A stretch of DNA of 52,733 nt from Bacteroidales bacterium UBA6397 (lineage in GTDB: Bacteria > Bacteroidota > Bacteroidia > Bacteroidales > UBA932). Shown piece by piece: positions 24,880 through 34,623 of the stretch; within the stretch, counting starts at the first letter, position 1, and each line of letters starts with the position of its first letter. The position numbers were made by a program, and so were the translations under genes. The notes beneath the pieces were generated by a model. The model had not been told where the DNA came from. It saw nothing but the letters and a program-made list of their open reading frames with translations, and ran no database searches. The stretch covers positions 1-52,733 of the forward strand of contig DJQB01000023.1 of assembly GCA_002439875.1 (NCBI GenBank), read 5' to 3'.

Positions 24880-27800
24880 TTAAAATCTGCTTGGGCTCAC
24901 GCCGAACTGTTTTTTGAAGCAGACACTGAAGTACTTGGCGTCAGAAAAGCCCACCATATCCGAGACCTCAGCAATGCTGTAACGATGGTCGGCAAGATAT
25001 TCCTTAGACCTTTCCAGACGGTAGATTCTGATGAAATCGTTAGGTCCCTGACCGGTGAGGGATTTCAATTTGTTATAGAAAGCCGTGCGGCTCATAGCCA
25101 GTTCCCGGCATAGGTCGCTTATCTGGAATTCCGAGTTGGACAGCTCTTTCCGGACCACGGAGATCACCTTGTCCATGAACTCCTGATCCAATTTATTGGA
25201 ATATTCATTACGCACCGCAACGTTGCCGGAATAGAGGATAGCCTCCCTGAGGCGCTGGCGCTCATTCAGGATATTCCTGATCCTTGCCTTCAGGACCGAC
25301 ATGTCGAACGGCTTGACGATGTAGTCATCGGCCCCGGACTCAAGCCCCCTGATGACACTTTCCCTGTCAGTCATGCCTGTCAGAAGAAGTACGGGAATAT
25401 GGCTGGTCGCGACATCCGACTTGACACTGCTGCAAAGATCATAGCCGTTCATCAGCGGCATGATAACATCAGAGATCACGATATCCGGGTTCTTTTCAGT
25501 GATGACATTAAGCGCTGTCTGCCCATCCGTGGCGGTGATGACAGAATATTCCTCCGCAAGTGATGACCTCATGTACTCCAAGGTTTCGGTGTCATCCTCA
25601 ACAATGAGAATACGGTTGTATGAATTGTCGGGGGCCTGCGCGATGGAGTCCGGAGCCGGTTCCTGTACATCTGAATCATCCCTAAACACCACGGAATCCG
25701 AAGCTTTGTACTTTTGCGGAAACGACAGCGTGAAAGTGGTACCTTTCCCCTCAATGCTTGAATATGAAATCGTTCCACGATGCTGACTGACCAACTGGCG
25801 AGTGATCATCAGACCTATGCCATTGCCGTTCTCGTCACATGCCCTGGCATTGTCAGCCCTGTAGCTGCCTCTGAATATCTTAGATTGGAAGTCAGCCGGG
25901 ATTCCTATTCCAGAATCGCTGATCTCCAAAGTCCAGGAACGTCGCTGACTCTTAGCCAGAACCTTGATGAAACCTTTGGAGGTGTATTTGACAGAATTCG
26001 ACAGGATGTTGTGGATGATCAGATCCATCTTCTCCCGATCAATCCAGATGTCACACAAGCCTGCTTCAACACGGTAAGAGAACTCCAGTCCTTTCTGACG
26101 GGCCGCATAACTGAAATCCGGCAAGACAGAGTCCAGATAATCACCGGCATCATATTCGGCCAGCCTCAACACACTCCAGTCCCGGTCATTTTTCCGGATG
26201 TCAAGAAGGTTGTTGATCATGGACATCAACCTGTCAGTATTGCGGTTTGCTGTCATCACGGAATTTTTGACCTTATCGGAAAGGTGATCCATGCTTTCCA
26301 GATCGTTGAGCGGAGTCTTGATCAAAGTTATAGGTGTCTTCAGGTCATGGGCGAAGTTCACGAAAGTGTTGATTTTCTCAGTCATGATTCTGTTGTACGA
26401 CTTCCTGCGGTACCACACCACAGTCATCACCACGAACAACACAAACAAGGCCGCGTAAAAAGACCACGCCCACCAAGACAACCACAACGGCTTCTTGATC
26501 ACTATGGGAAGGTGACGCTCACCAAGGATTTTTCCTGAATATTTGTCTATGACCTTCAGTGTGTAGTCATATTTCCCGGAAGGGATATTATAGTAATCAA
26601 CCTTCCCTGCGGCATCACTCAGACGCGGTGTCTTGTCAAAACCCACGAGCTGATTAGAAAAGTACGTCCGGTACCCTGATGTGAAGTCGAGGGCGGAATA
26701 TGCGATGCGGAAAGAATTTTGTCCGGCCTTCAGGGTGATTCTGTCAAGCAAATCGACATTGGTCTGGATCGAAGGTTTGGAGTCATCCAGCAGATCGAAG
26801 TCAGAGATGACCGGCGCGATTTGTCCCGGATCCTCGATCGAGAACTCCTCCGGGGCGAACACAAAGACACCGTCAGCAGTGCCAAAGGCCAAGCGGTTGT
26901 CCGAAATCCGGCAGATGGCATTAGGATTGAAACTACCTCGGTTGATTCCGAGGAATCCATTCATGTCAACCGGACACCCTGAGACCGGATCAAGCCTGTA
27001 GAGAGTCTCAAAGGTCGTGAACCAGACATTGTCATCCTGATCCACCACTACACCGGTGACGGAATCACTGGAGAGACCAGACTCTTTCGTAAGACGCCTT
27101 GAGGATCCTGTACCCCTGTCATAGCGTATCAAGCCATCACCGTCAGTGGCCAGCCAGACAGCATCCCCATGATTGGCAAGGCATCGTACAGGAAACTCCA
27201 ACTTCCTTGAACCAAACGAATTGATGACCGAAATCGAGCCGGTTTCAGGAACCAGCACGCACAATCCGCCACTGGTGGCCAGTGTCAATTTACCATCCGA
27301 GGCCTTTCTGACATCCCCGACATTATTGACAGTAAATGTTGTCAAACTTCCGTTCAAAACATTGTATCTTGCCAAAGGTGAGTCTATTCCACCAATCCAG
27401 ACATATTCCCCGTCAGCAAGGAGCGAATAGGTATGATTGAACCCTTCGTCCTGGAAGACAGTAGACTTTCCAGTCTTGGGATTGATCTTATAAAGAGGAA
27501 ATCCGTAGCCACCGACCCAGACATCACCACGGGCATCCTGCGTCAAGGCCAGCACAACACCAAGATCCGGCATCGGATAGTTCTTCCAATCACTACCGGA
27601 CGGATCAACGCAACACACACCCTCGTTGGTACCGAACCAGATTTTTCCGGATGCGTCCTCAAAGATCACATTGACATGATCGGACAACAAAGAATTCTGA
27701 TTCCCTGGCTGATGGGTCAGTCTGTCGATTGATGGAGTGCCTTTACTCTGACGGCAGACCCAGTCCGTTGTGGTGGAAACCCACAAATTGCCATCCCCGT

Positions 27801-28689
27801 CAAGACAAAGATCACTGATGGTATTCCCCGAAATAGCCGACCGATCCAGATCGTCCGACATATAATGAGCCAGAACCTCTCCCGTCTCCGGATTGAAATA
27901 GAACAAGCCTTCTCCGTCCGACCCTGCAACGAGACGCCCATCATTATCCTTCAGGATCGCCCAGACCGGAACCTTGATGGAAACCGAGCCGAAATTCTTT
28001 AGAACTCCGTCCTCCCCGACAACTTTCAGTCCTTCGGAAAATGTACCGGCATAGAGTTTTCCTTCCTCGTAGAGCATGCACGCGACATCCACGTCATCGG
28101 CCACCCTGCGGACGTTTCCATTCTCCAGCATGAATATTCCCTTGTCCGTCCCCAACCACATCGATTCCGGTCCCCTGACGGCAATTGCCTTGACTATCCT
28201 ATCGGTGATGTACCATGTCTCTTCTCCGCTTTTCGTCAAAAAAAGAACACCTTCCGAAGTGCCCAGTGCCACTGTTCCGCGCCCCGGAAAACAAATGCTG
28301 TACAAGGATATTCCCGGATGGTGGTTCCTCAGATCAATCTCAAGCCGGAAAGAGTCCGATGGCTTGTCGTAACGGTAGAACCTTCCGTTTTTCACCGCAA
28401 CCCAAAGGTTTCCCGAATTGTCACACGCAAACCTTGTCGATGACAGGATCTCGTCTCTGGACTGGGGCAGATCTTCGATCCGGTACGTTTTCACGGCATG
28501 GCCGTCGAACCGGTCTATTCCGTTCTGGGTATAAATCCAGATGAATCCGTCCGCATCCTGCGTGACCTGATAGGTCTTCCGGCTGCTGAGGACTCCGTCA
28601 AGAGTGACAAAACCCTCCGCCCTCACCGTAAGGAAGGACAGAAGGGTCAACAAAACCAATATAATATGTCTCCTCTTACTAAACGCCAT
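24880..28689 (-). CDS. Hybrid two-component system sensor-regulator (HTCS)
   Basis: 1269 residues combining sensor, kinase, receiver and DNA-binding modules. A signal peptide (MAFSKRRHIILVLLTLLSFLTVRAEG split: basic then hydrophobic) is followed by a periplasmic region of many two-component propeller repeats (FWIYTQNGIDRFDG, KIWFGTNEGVCCVD, NVWFTTFETLYRLD) and a Y_Y_Y-type domain. Next come a membrane segment (about 738-759), HisKA with His781 in NFAHDLKTPITLIK, HATPase (IIHNILSNSVKYTSKG, GNGIGLMITRQLV), a receiver with Asp1074 in VISDVIMPLMNG, and a C-terminal AraC HTH. Such proteins sense an oligosaccharide in the periplasm and activate the adjacent polysaccharide locus. The ATG at 28689, directly before the signal peptide, is preferred over one 24 codons upstream. 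Confidence 0.95.
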   Translation of the reverse strand: MAFSKRRHIILVLLTLLSFLTVRAEGFVTLDGVLSSRKTYQVTQDADGFIWIYTQNGIDRFDGHAVKTYRIEDLPQSRDEILSSTRFACDNSGNLWVAVKNGRFYRYDKPSDSFRLEIDLRNHHPGISLYSICFPGRGTVALGTSEGVLFLTKSGEETWYITDRIVKAIAVRGPESMWLGTDKGIFMLENGNVRRVADDVDVACMLYEEGKLYAGTFSEGLKVVGEDGVLKNFGSVSIKVPVWAILKDNDGRLVAGSDGEGLFYFNPETGEVLAHYMSDDLDRSAISGNTISDLCLDGDGNLWVSTTTDWVCRQSKGTPSIDRLTHQPGNQNSLLSDHVNVIFEDASGKIWFGTNEGVCCVDPSGSDWKNYPMPDLGVVLALTQDARGDVWVGGYGFPLYKINPKTGKSTVFQDEGFNHTYSLLADGEYVWIGGIDSPLARYNVLNGSLTTFTVNNVGDVRKASDGKLTLATSGGLCVLVPETGSISVINSFGSRKLEFPVRCLANHGDAVWLATDGDGLIRYDRGTGSSRRLTKESGLSSDSVTGVVVDQDDNVWFTTFETLYRLDPVSGCPVDMNGFLGINRGSFNPNAICRISDNRLAFGTADGVFVFAPEEFSIEDPGQIAPVISDFDLLDDSKPSIQTNVDLLDRITLKAGQNSFRIAYSALDFTSGYRTYFSNQLVGFDKTPRLSDAAGKVDYYNIPSGKYDYTLKVIDKYSGKILGERHLPIVIKKPLWLSWWAWSFYAALFVLFVVMTVVWYRRKSYNRIMTEKINTFVNFAHDLKTPITLIKTPLNDLESMDHLSDKVKNSVMTANRNTDRLMSMINNLLDIRKNDRDWSVLRLAEYDAGDYLDSVLPDFSYAARQKGLEFSYRVEAGLCDIWIDREKMDLIIHNILSNSVKYTSKGFIKVLAKSQRRSWTLEISDSGIGIPADFQSKIFRGSYRADNARACDENGNGIGLMITRQLVSQHRGTISYSSIEGKGTTFTLSFPQKYKASDSVVFRDDSDVQEPAPDSIAQAPDNSYNRILIVEDDTETLEYMRSSLAEEYSVITATDGQTALNVITEKNPDIVISDVIMPLMNGYDLCSSVKSDVATSHIPVLLLTGMTDRESVIRGLESGADDYIVKPFDMSVLKARIRNILNERQRLREAILYSGNVAVRNEYSNKLDQEFMDKVISVVRKELSNSEFQISDLCRELAMSRTAFYNKLKSLTGQGPNDFIRIYRLERSKEYLADHRYSIAEVSDMVGFSDAKYFSVCFKKQFGVSPSRF

Positions 28690-28915
28690 TAAGGAACAGT
28701 GCAGTTGATTATTTTTCAGTACGACATCATGTGGTTGCTGTCGGGGGTCAAAGTTAGTCATATTATTAATATGGCATGTCTGAATATTGGCAAAAAAAGT
28801 TGGATATCTGTCAAGTGTTTGGCTGGCAATGATATTTTTTCAACTATTTTTGTCTGAAAATCCACCTCGGTCACACGCATAGTCGCTATCTTGCGGCAAA
28901 ATCAAAGACACTAAA

Positions 28916-29644
28916 ATGAGACTCACAATCACAGAAAACGAGAAAGCTTTCGCTGATGCGGCGGCATGGAGGATCATAGGGCAGGTACTTCGGAAACAAG
29001 ACAGTGTCATAGGTCTTTCGACCGGCAGGACAACCGGAGATTTGCACCGGACCGTAGCGAGAATCCACAAAGAGTATCCTTTTGATGTTTCCGATGTGAC
29101 ATTCTTCGGTCAGGACGAAGTCGTGAATGTTCCTCGGGAATATTCTGGATCCTGCTGGAAAATGCTGAAGACCGAACTGATTGATGACATCGGGACTGAC
29201 GATGAGCATTTCCTGATGCTTCCGGTCAAATCCGATGACTATGCCAGAGACTGCAAGAAGTTCATGGAAGAACTCGAATCACGAGGAGGCATAGACCTTC
29301 TGATTGTCGGGATCGGAGAGAACGGCCATGTCGGCTTCAACCAACCGGGATCAGCATTCGGAAGCGGATGCCGTGTCTCCGTCATGTACCCGGAGCTGGA
29401 AGAGAGGATACGGCGAGAGAGCGGCACACCGGACAACGTGGAGCTCGGAGGCGTGACAATAGGGCTGAAGGACTTGATGTCAGCCAGAAGAATAGTGGCC
29501 GTAGCCAAAGGAAGCGCAAAGGCGGAGATTGTCAAACACATCGTGGAAGGCACTGTCAGTGAGGAAGTTCCTGCCAGCATCCTTCAACTTCATCCAGACT
29601 GTGAGTTTATTCTTGACAAAGACGCGGCCTCAAAACTTGATTAG
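28916..29644 (+). CDS. NagB-like glucosamine-6-phosphate deaminase family protein
   Basis: A 242-residue member of the NagB/SugarP isomerase fold: glucosamine-6-P + H2O to fructose-6-P + NH3 in the canonical enzyme. Visible are the phosphate loop LSTGRTTGDLHR, FFGQDEVV with Asp67 (equivalent to E. coli Asp72), and the active-site loop IGENGHVGFNQPGS with His138. E. coli has D-G-H...E-P here; this protein has Asn136 in place of Asp141 (as Bacillus NagB does) and Gln143 in place of Glu148, part of the catalytic relay. Activity may therefore be altered or the substrate different. It heads the rightward arm of the locus, divergent from the HTCS gene; the permease ATG follows the stop by two bases. 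Confidence 0.82.
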   Translation: MRLTITENEKAFADAAAWRIIGQVLRKQDSVIGLSTGRTTGDLHRTVARIHKEYPFDVSDVTFFGQDEVVNVPREYSGSCWKMLKTELIDDIGTDDEHFLMLPVKSDDYARDCKKFMEELESRGGIDLLIVGIGENGHVGFNQPGSAFGSGCRVSVMYPELEERIRRESGTPDNVELGGVTIGLKDLMSARRIVAVAKGSAKAEIVKHIVEGTVSEEVPASILQLHPDCEFILDKDAASKLD

Positions 29645-29646
29645 CC

Positions 29647-30900
29647 ATGGAAAACAAAAAGTCAGACTATCTCGGACCATTCCTTTCAATGGTTTTCCTG
29701 TTTCTGGTCGTAGGATTCCTGACAACGGCCAACTCCCAGTTTCAAGGACCGCTCAAAGAAGCATTCCTGTCCAACGCCGGAAGTCTAAAGAACACATTCG
29801 CGACGTTGATCACATTCTCCTGGTTCCTGGCTTACCCGGTCTGCGGACCGATCGGCTCAGCATGGGTCAATGAATATGGTTACAAAGGGACCTTGATCAG
29901 AGGTCTGATCATGATGACAGCGGGGCTGCTGCTGTTTTTCGCATCATCAGAGTTCACGGTACACTTTCCCGAAGCCGTCATAGGTTCGGAAAACCTGTCA
30001 TTCCCGGCCGGATTTCTGATCTTTCTGTTGGGATCGTTCGTGGTCGGAGGTTCAGCCACTATCCTTCAAGTTGTCATCAACCCTTACCTCGTGGCTTGTG
30101 ACGTAAAAGGCACGCAATCCATCCAAAGGCTGGCCATCGGTGGAACCGCCAATTCAGTCGGCACCACGATCGCACCATACTTTGTCACTGGAATCGTGTT
30201 CGGAGGAATGGCGATGGAGGACGTGCAGGTCACCCAGCTCGCTGTTCCGTTTCTCTCACTGGCCGCCGTCATCATGATCGTCACGTTGGCCCTAATGAAG
30301 TTCTCCCTCCCTGACATCCAAGGAACCAGAGCCGGGAACGGAGAAAAACTGGAGAAAAGCGTCTGGTCGTTCAGACACCTGACATTGGGGGTCGTCGCAA
30401 TATTCTTTTATGTCGGAGCGGAGGTCTGCGTTGGAGCGAACGTGAATATGTACGCCATCGAGAAAGGAATATCCTCCCCGGCCCTTCTCGCTACCATCTA
30501 TTGGGGCGGAATGCTCATCGGACGAGCCATGGGAAGCACGCTGAGCAAAGTCCCGCCACGTGCGCAGCTCATATTCACAACATCCATCGCCTCTGTCCTG
30601 CTAGTCCTGGCGACCGTACTTGACAATCCATGGCTACTTTCGGTCGTGGGAGTGTTCCATTCAATCATGTGGGGCGCCATCTACACCCTATCGGTGCATA
30701 AACTCGGAAAATACACCTCCATCGCATCCGGAGTGTTCATGATCGGGGTGTTCGGAGGAGCTGTCCTGCCTCTCGCGCAGGGATTTCTGGCCGACCTGCT
30801 CGGAGGATGGAAAATGACTTGGCTCGCTGTGGTCTTCTGCGAGCTGTTCATGCTTTACTACGCCATCCGGGGCAGCAGAGTAAGACAATCAGCTGAATAA
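29647..30900 (+). CDS. FHS-type MFS sugar permease (NagP/FucP-like)
   Basis: A 417-residue, 12-helix major facilitator of the fucose-galactose-glucose:H+ symporter group. Starts MENKKSDYLGPFLSMVFLF with the early FLTTANSQFQGPLKEAF segment and has the mid-protein motif VVINPYLVACDVKGTQSIQRL, which resembles the FHS signature around NPYV. A conserved-looking GAEVCVGANVNMYAIE follows the central loop. It should import a monosaccharide, most plausibly GlcNAc, GlcN or glucose, across the inner membrane. It is tightly coupled to the NagB-like gene and lies 15 bases before the ThuA lipoprotein gene, so one transcript is likely. Confidence 0.88.
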   Translation: MENKKSDYLGPFLSMVFLFLVVGFLTTANSQFQGPLKEAFLSNAGSLKNTFATLITFSWFLAYPVCGPIGSAWVNEYGYKGTLIRGLIMMTAGLLLFFASSEFTVHFPEAVIGSENLSFPAGFLIFLLGSFVVGGSATILQVVINPYLVACDVKGTQSIQRLAIGGTANSVGTTIAPYFVTGIVFGGMAMEDVQVTQLAVPFLSLAAVIMIVTLALMKFSLPDIQGTRAGNGEKLEKSVWSFRHLTLGVVAIFFYVGAEVCVGANVNMYAIEKGISSPALLATIYWGGMLIGRAMGSTLSKVPPRAQLIFTTSIASVLLVLATVLDNPWLLSVVGVFHSIMWGAIYTLSVHKLGKYTSIASGVFMIGVFGGAVLPLAQGFLADLLGGWKMTWLAVVFCELFMLYYAIRGSRVRQSAE

Positions 30901-30915
30901 TAACTTATAATCAAC

Positions 30916-31674
30916 ATGAAAAAGATCCTTGTCTCTTTACTGGCCGCTATGGCACTGTTGTGTTCCTGCGCCTCAAGTTCTAAATCCAACATTCTGATCG
31001 TCAGCGAGAACGGTGGACACCACAAGCCGTTCACCGATGCAGCCATTTCTTGGCTGGACAGCGTCTCCGCTTCTCAAGGGTTCACTATGACTGTCATAAA
31101 CAACATGAACGATGTGAACGCCGAATTTCTCAAGGGCTTCGATGCCATCATCCAACTCGACTTTCCTCCATACACATGGCCAAATGCCGCGCAAGACGCT
31201 TTTACAGAATATGTTGAAAAGGGTCTCGGAGGCTACGTCGGCTTCCATCACGCCACCCTTTTGGGCGAGTTCGACGGCTATCCGATGTGGGAATGGTTCT
31301 CCAATTTCATGGGCGGAATACGATTCGCAGGCTACATCGAGCCGCTGGCCGATGGCACCGTCCGTGTAGAGGACACAAAACATCCTCTGTTCAAAGGAGT
31401 TGACCCTATCTTCACAATTCCTGATGACGAATGGTACACCTATGACAGGAATCCAAGGGATGCCGGGTACATCCACGTCCTTGCGAATGTGGACGAGGAC
31501 TCATACACCCCACCTTCAGATGTAAGGATGGGCGACCACCCTGTCATCTGGACCAACACTGCTGTCAAGGCGCACAATGTCTATTTCCAGTTCGGTCACA
31601 GTCCGAAACTGCTGGAGAACGACAATTTCAAGACGCTCCTGCTAAATGCGATAGACTGGGTAACAGGAAAATGA
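30916..31674 (+). CDS. ThuA-family lipoprotein
   Basis: A 252-residue protein with signal MKKILVSLLAAMALLCSC; the last Cys is a lipobox candidate (ALLCSC, then SSSK), so it is probably anchored in an envelope membrane. The rest is one ThuA-like glutamine-amidotransferase/flavodoxin-like fold: ILIVSENGGHHKPFTDAAI, FDAIIQLDFPP, GLGGYVGFHHATL, DHPVIWTN, NVYFQFGHSPK, LLLNAIDWV. It lacks the amidotransferase Cys-His-Glu triad, as the family generally does. It is a paralogue of the C-terminal half of the GH18 fusion at 22003-23796. Its stop overlaps the GH9 start (ATGA), which argues for a joint function on the released oligosaccharide. Confidence 0.85.
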   Translation: MKKILVSLLAAMALLCSCASSSKSNILIVSENGGHHKPFTDAAISWLDSVSASQGFTMTVINNMNDVNAEFLKGFDAIIQLDFPPYTWPNAAQDAFTEYVEKGLGGYVGFHHATLLGEFDGYPMWEWFSNFMGGIRFAGYIEPLADGTVRVEDTKHPLFKGVDPIFTIPDDEWYTYDRNPRDAGYIHVLANVDEDSYTPPSDVRMGDHPVIWTNTAVKAHNVYFQFGHSPKLLENDNFKTLLLNAIDWVTGK

Positions 31675-34061
31675 AAACGTTCAGAATCCTGACAACAACG
31701 GCTTGCCTCGTAGTCTGCACTCTGTCACAGGCGCAGACTACGTTCTGCTATGATGTACAGCTTAGGAAGCAACTTATCGAAAGCGGATTCCTCCACAGTC
31801 CGCTGCCGGTTGACACACTAGACTCCCACGAGGCCGCAGGATGGAAAAAAGCGGTTGTCTCCGAGACCGGACCGCTTGACGGACTCCCGATGGAGATGAG
31901 ATTCCGGAAAAAGCCCGGATTCCGAGCCGTCGGCTCGCCCGGAGACCCCGACTACGCCACATACGGAGGATGCCAGGCCACCTACAACCTCGGAGGCCGG
32001 AATCTGGAAGACTACAACCGGATCGAGTTCTGGATCTTTCCTGACTGCAAGGGGTTGAGCGTTGTCAATGTGGATCTGTCGTTCATCAACGGAGACGTCC
32101 CCGCAAAGCCGGGCTACAACAGCCCGTCCGGATCGCATCTTGTCAACCTGGAGCCCGGAGTTTGGAACAGATGCTTTCTGGAGATTGATGAATACCAAAG
32201 AGACAGGGTCATCGGATTAAGGTTCAGTTCCACGGACAGAGGCAGTTCCATCGGAGCGTCAGACTATTCCGCCAGATTTGTCATCGACAGGATCTCCTTG
32301 CAGAAAGTCAAGGATCCCGACAAAGTCTCCGGATGGGAGCCCATGAAGGGGCAGATCATCTATTCCACAACCGGTTACAGCACCGTAGGAGAAAAGACCG
32401 CTGTCACCGGCCCGCAGACCGAAGGCGGATTCAGCGTCATCGATGTTGAATCCGGCGCGGTGGTCTATTCGGGAAAGATCAGAAAAAGTGTCACGACAAC
32501 GGGCACATTCGGAATCTTGGACTTCTCAGCGCTTACCAGACCAGGAACTTACAGAATCCAGACCGGTGAGTTCGAGACCGACTCCTTCAGAATCTCGGAC
32601 AATCTCTGGGACGACTCCCGCTGGCGGGTGCTCAACTACATATTCAGTCAGCGTTGCGGCCACGAAGTGCCTGGCATCCATGGAGTCTGCCACAAAGACC
32701 TGTTCGCATCGCACGATGGAAAGAGGATTGAATATTCAGGCGGCTGGCACGATGCCGGAGATCTTTCGCAGCAGACCCTCCAGGCCGGAGATGTGACCTA
32801 CTCGCTTCTGGAAGCATATTCATCACTTAAGGATCGCAACCCGGTTCTGGCGGCAAGGATGCTTGAGGAGGCCCGCTGGGGATTGTCGTTCATCATTGGC
32901 TGCCGCTTCGGGGATGGTTTCAGAGCCAGCAGCATGGGGCTTCTGATCTGGCAGGACGGGGTCATCGGCACATTTGACGACATCACCTCGGTCAGGGTGC
33001 AGAACAACTCTTTCGACAATTTCCTGCACTCAGGCTACGAAGCGTTTGCAGCCATGACTCTGCCGGACACCGACAAAGAACTAAAAGCACGGCTTCGGGA
33101 CATCGCGGAGGAAGACTTCCGCTTCGCCTCCGAAAAATTCGCCAAAGACGGCTACGACATCTTCACGCAACCCTACGAGCACACCAACAACACCTCGCAC
33201 AGCCAGTTCCAGGCCACAATCTCATGGGCGGCCAGTCAACTTTACAAACTGACCGGGAAAAAGGAATATGCCGCAAGAGCCTCCGATGCCATTGAATATG
33301 TCCTTTCCTGCCAACGGACAGAGCCGGTCGGAGACTGTCAGGGAGGTTTTTTCTACAGGGACACGACCAAAAGGTCGATAGTGCATTACATCCATCAGTC
33401 ACGGGATCAGGTCTTCATGCAGGCGTTGGCGATGCTCTGTCAGACTCAGAAAGAGTCCCCGGACTACCATCGGTGGCTCGGAGCGGTACGTCTTCACGGG
33501 GACTATCTTAAGAGCCTCATGCGTTACACGGCTCCGTACGGAATGATTCCGAGCGGTGTCTACGAGAAGGAAGAGTGGAGGGACTCCGAAAGTTTCCACG
33601 CCCTTCATCTGTTTCCGCCGGCAGATGCCGAGGAAAGATATTCACTGCAGGTCATGAAAGGAGTCAAGTTAGACAACAATCACTATGTCAAGCGGTTCCC
33701 CGTCTGGTTTGGAATATTCAACGGCAACTCCGCCGTCCATCTTTCGACCGGCAAAGCAGCGGCCATCTGCGGAAAGATTCTTGGCGATGAAAAATTGATG
33801 CAGATCGCCCGCGAGCAGCTTTACTGGACGGTCGGCAAGAATCCTTTCGGGCAATCATTGATTTACGGCGAAGGCCACAATTACCCTCAGATGAACAGCT
33901 TCTCCAGCGGAGAGATCACCGGTGAGATGCCTGTCGGGATCCGCACTCTGGGCGACGAGGACATCCCGTACTGGCCGCAGACCAACAACGCCTGCTACAA
34001 GGAAGTCTGGGTCACCACAGCAGGGAAATGGATTTCCCTTATGTCGGAGTTTCAGGAGTAA
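31671..34061 (+). CDS. Family GH9 glycoside hydrolase
   Basis: A 796-residue exported enzyme; signal peptide about 1-21 ending SQAQ. Residues about 23-215 form a beta-rich, binding-like region (GGCQATYNLGG, IEFWIFPDC). A CelD_N-type Ig domain (about 228-310: IYSTTGYSTVGEKTAV, TRPGTYRIQTG) precedes the GH9 (alpha/alpha)6 barrel, with GGWHDAGD (Asp361, Asp364 as base/nucleophile-binding pair), NPFGQSLIYGEGHNYPQM, and YKEVWVTTAGKW near the end carrying the likely acid Glu. GH9 includes endoglucanases, other beta-glucanases and some exo-glucosaminidases; with GH18 and NagB-like neighbours an amino-sugar or mixed beta-glucan substrate is plausible. Last gene of the rightward arm. Confidence 0.9.
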   Translation: MKTFRILTTTACLVVCTLSQAQTTFCYDVQLRKQLIESGFLHSPLPVDTLDSHEAAGWKKAVVSETGPLDGLPMEMRFRKKPGFRAVGSPGDPDYATYGGCQATYNLGGRNLEDYNRIEFWIFPDCKGLSVVNVDLSFINGDVPAKPGYNSPSGSHLVNLEPGVWNRCFLEIDEYQRDRVIGLRFSSTDRGSSIGASDYSARFVIDRISLQKVKDPDKVSGWEPMKGQIIYSTTGYSTVGEKTAVTGPQTEGGFSVIDVESGAVVYSGKIRKSVTTTGTFGILDFSALTRPGTYRIQTGEFETDSFRISDNLWDDSRWRVLNYIFSQRCGHEVPGIHGVCHKDLFASHDGKRIEYSGGWHDAGDLSQQTLQAGDVTYSLLEAYSSLKDRNPVLAARMLEEARWGLSFIIGCRFGDGFRASSMGLLIWQDGVIGTFDDITSVRVQNNSFDNFLHSGYEAFAAMTLPDTDKELKARLRDIAEEDFRFASEKFAKDGYDIFTQPYEHTNNTSHSQFQATISWAASQLYKLTGKKEYAARASDAIEYVLSCQRTEPVGDCQGGFFYRDTTKRSIVHYIHQSRDQVFMQALAMLCQTQKESPDYHRWLGAVRLHGDYLKSLMRYTAPYGMIPSGVYEKEEWRDSESFHALHLFPPADAEERYSLQVMKGVKLDNNHYVKRFPVWFGIFNGNSAVHLSTGKAAAICGKILGDEKLMQIAREQLYWTVGKNPFGQSLIYGEGHNYPQMNSFSSGEITGEMPVGIRTLGDEDIPYWPQTNNACYKEVWVTTAGKWISLMSEFQE

Positions 34062-34433
34062 CTACTTCAAAAAGACGAAGAAGACAGCGAGGACGAGGCA
34101 GACAAATGCGGCCACATGATTCCAGTGCAGGGATTCTCCTTTAAAAAGAAGAGTTACAACGAGCGTAAAGACAATAAGGGACACAACCTCCTGGATGACC
34201 TTCAGCTGCATCAGACTGAATGGACCTCCATTACCGGCAAATCCAAGGCGGTTGGCCGGAACCTGGGCGCAATATTCAAAGAACGCGACACCCCATGAAA
34301 ACAGGATGACCAAAATGAGTGGCCAGCTGGTGGAGACCTTCATCTCCTGAAGTTTCAGATGGCCGTACCACGCGAATGTCATGAATATGTTGGAAAGCAC
34401 CAACAATAGAACCGTCCCTATAGCTCTCATCAT
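34062..34433 (-). CDS. DMT-like small membrane protein (DUF486 family)
   Basis: A 123-residue inner-membrane protein with four hydrophobic segments (TVLLLVLSNIFMTFAWYG, PLILVILFSWGVAFFEY, VVSLIVFTLVVTLLF, VAAFVCLVLAVFFVF) and the signature AQVPANRLGFAGNGGPFSLMQLKVIQEV, recognised in parts (EYCAQVPANRLG; LMQLKVIQE). It matches the DUF486 family of the drug/metabolite transporter clan, function unknown. The ATG at 34433 (MMRAIG) is chosen because the eight residues before it are polar and the first membrane segment follows directly. Its 3' end abuts the GH9 stop with no gap. Confidence 0.8.
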   Translation of the reverse strand: MMRAIGTVLLLVLSNIFMTFAWYGHLKLQEMKVSTSWPLILVILFSWGVAFFEYCAQVPANRLGFAGNGGPFSLMQLKVIQEVVSLIVFTLVVTLLFKGESLHWNHVAAFVCLVLAVFFVFLK

Positions 34434-34543
34434 GTCTTTGGATATAAATGAACACAAAGGTAGTAATATTCATTGGTTTGTTATGTCACTTCGACAGAAG
34501 TTTATCTTTAGATAAATAATAATTTGAAATTTATTGCGGCATT

Positions 34544-34576
34544 TTTGCTTATAATCTTTTTTGGACTTACCTTTGC
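34544..34576 (+). promoter_or_regulatory. Bacteroidota primary-sigma promoter of aspA
   Basis: TTTG at 34544-34547, a 20-base spacer, then TACCTTTGC at 34568-34576 match the TTTG / TAnnTTTG consensus exactly in sequence and spacing. The start of transcription would be near 34582, about 40 bases before the aspA ATG. Confidence 0.75.
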
Positions 34577-34623
34577 CAGATAGATAATAAAACAATTTAT
34601 AAAACTGATAATATTAAATCATT

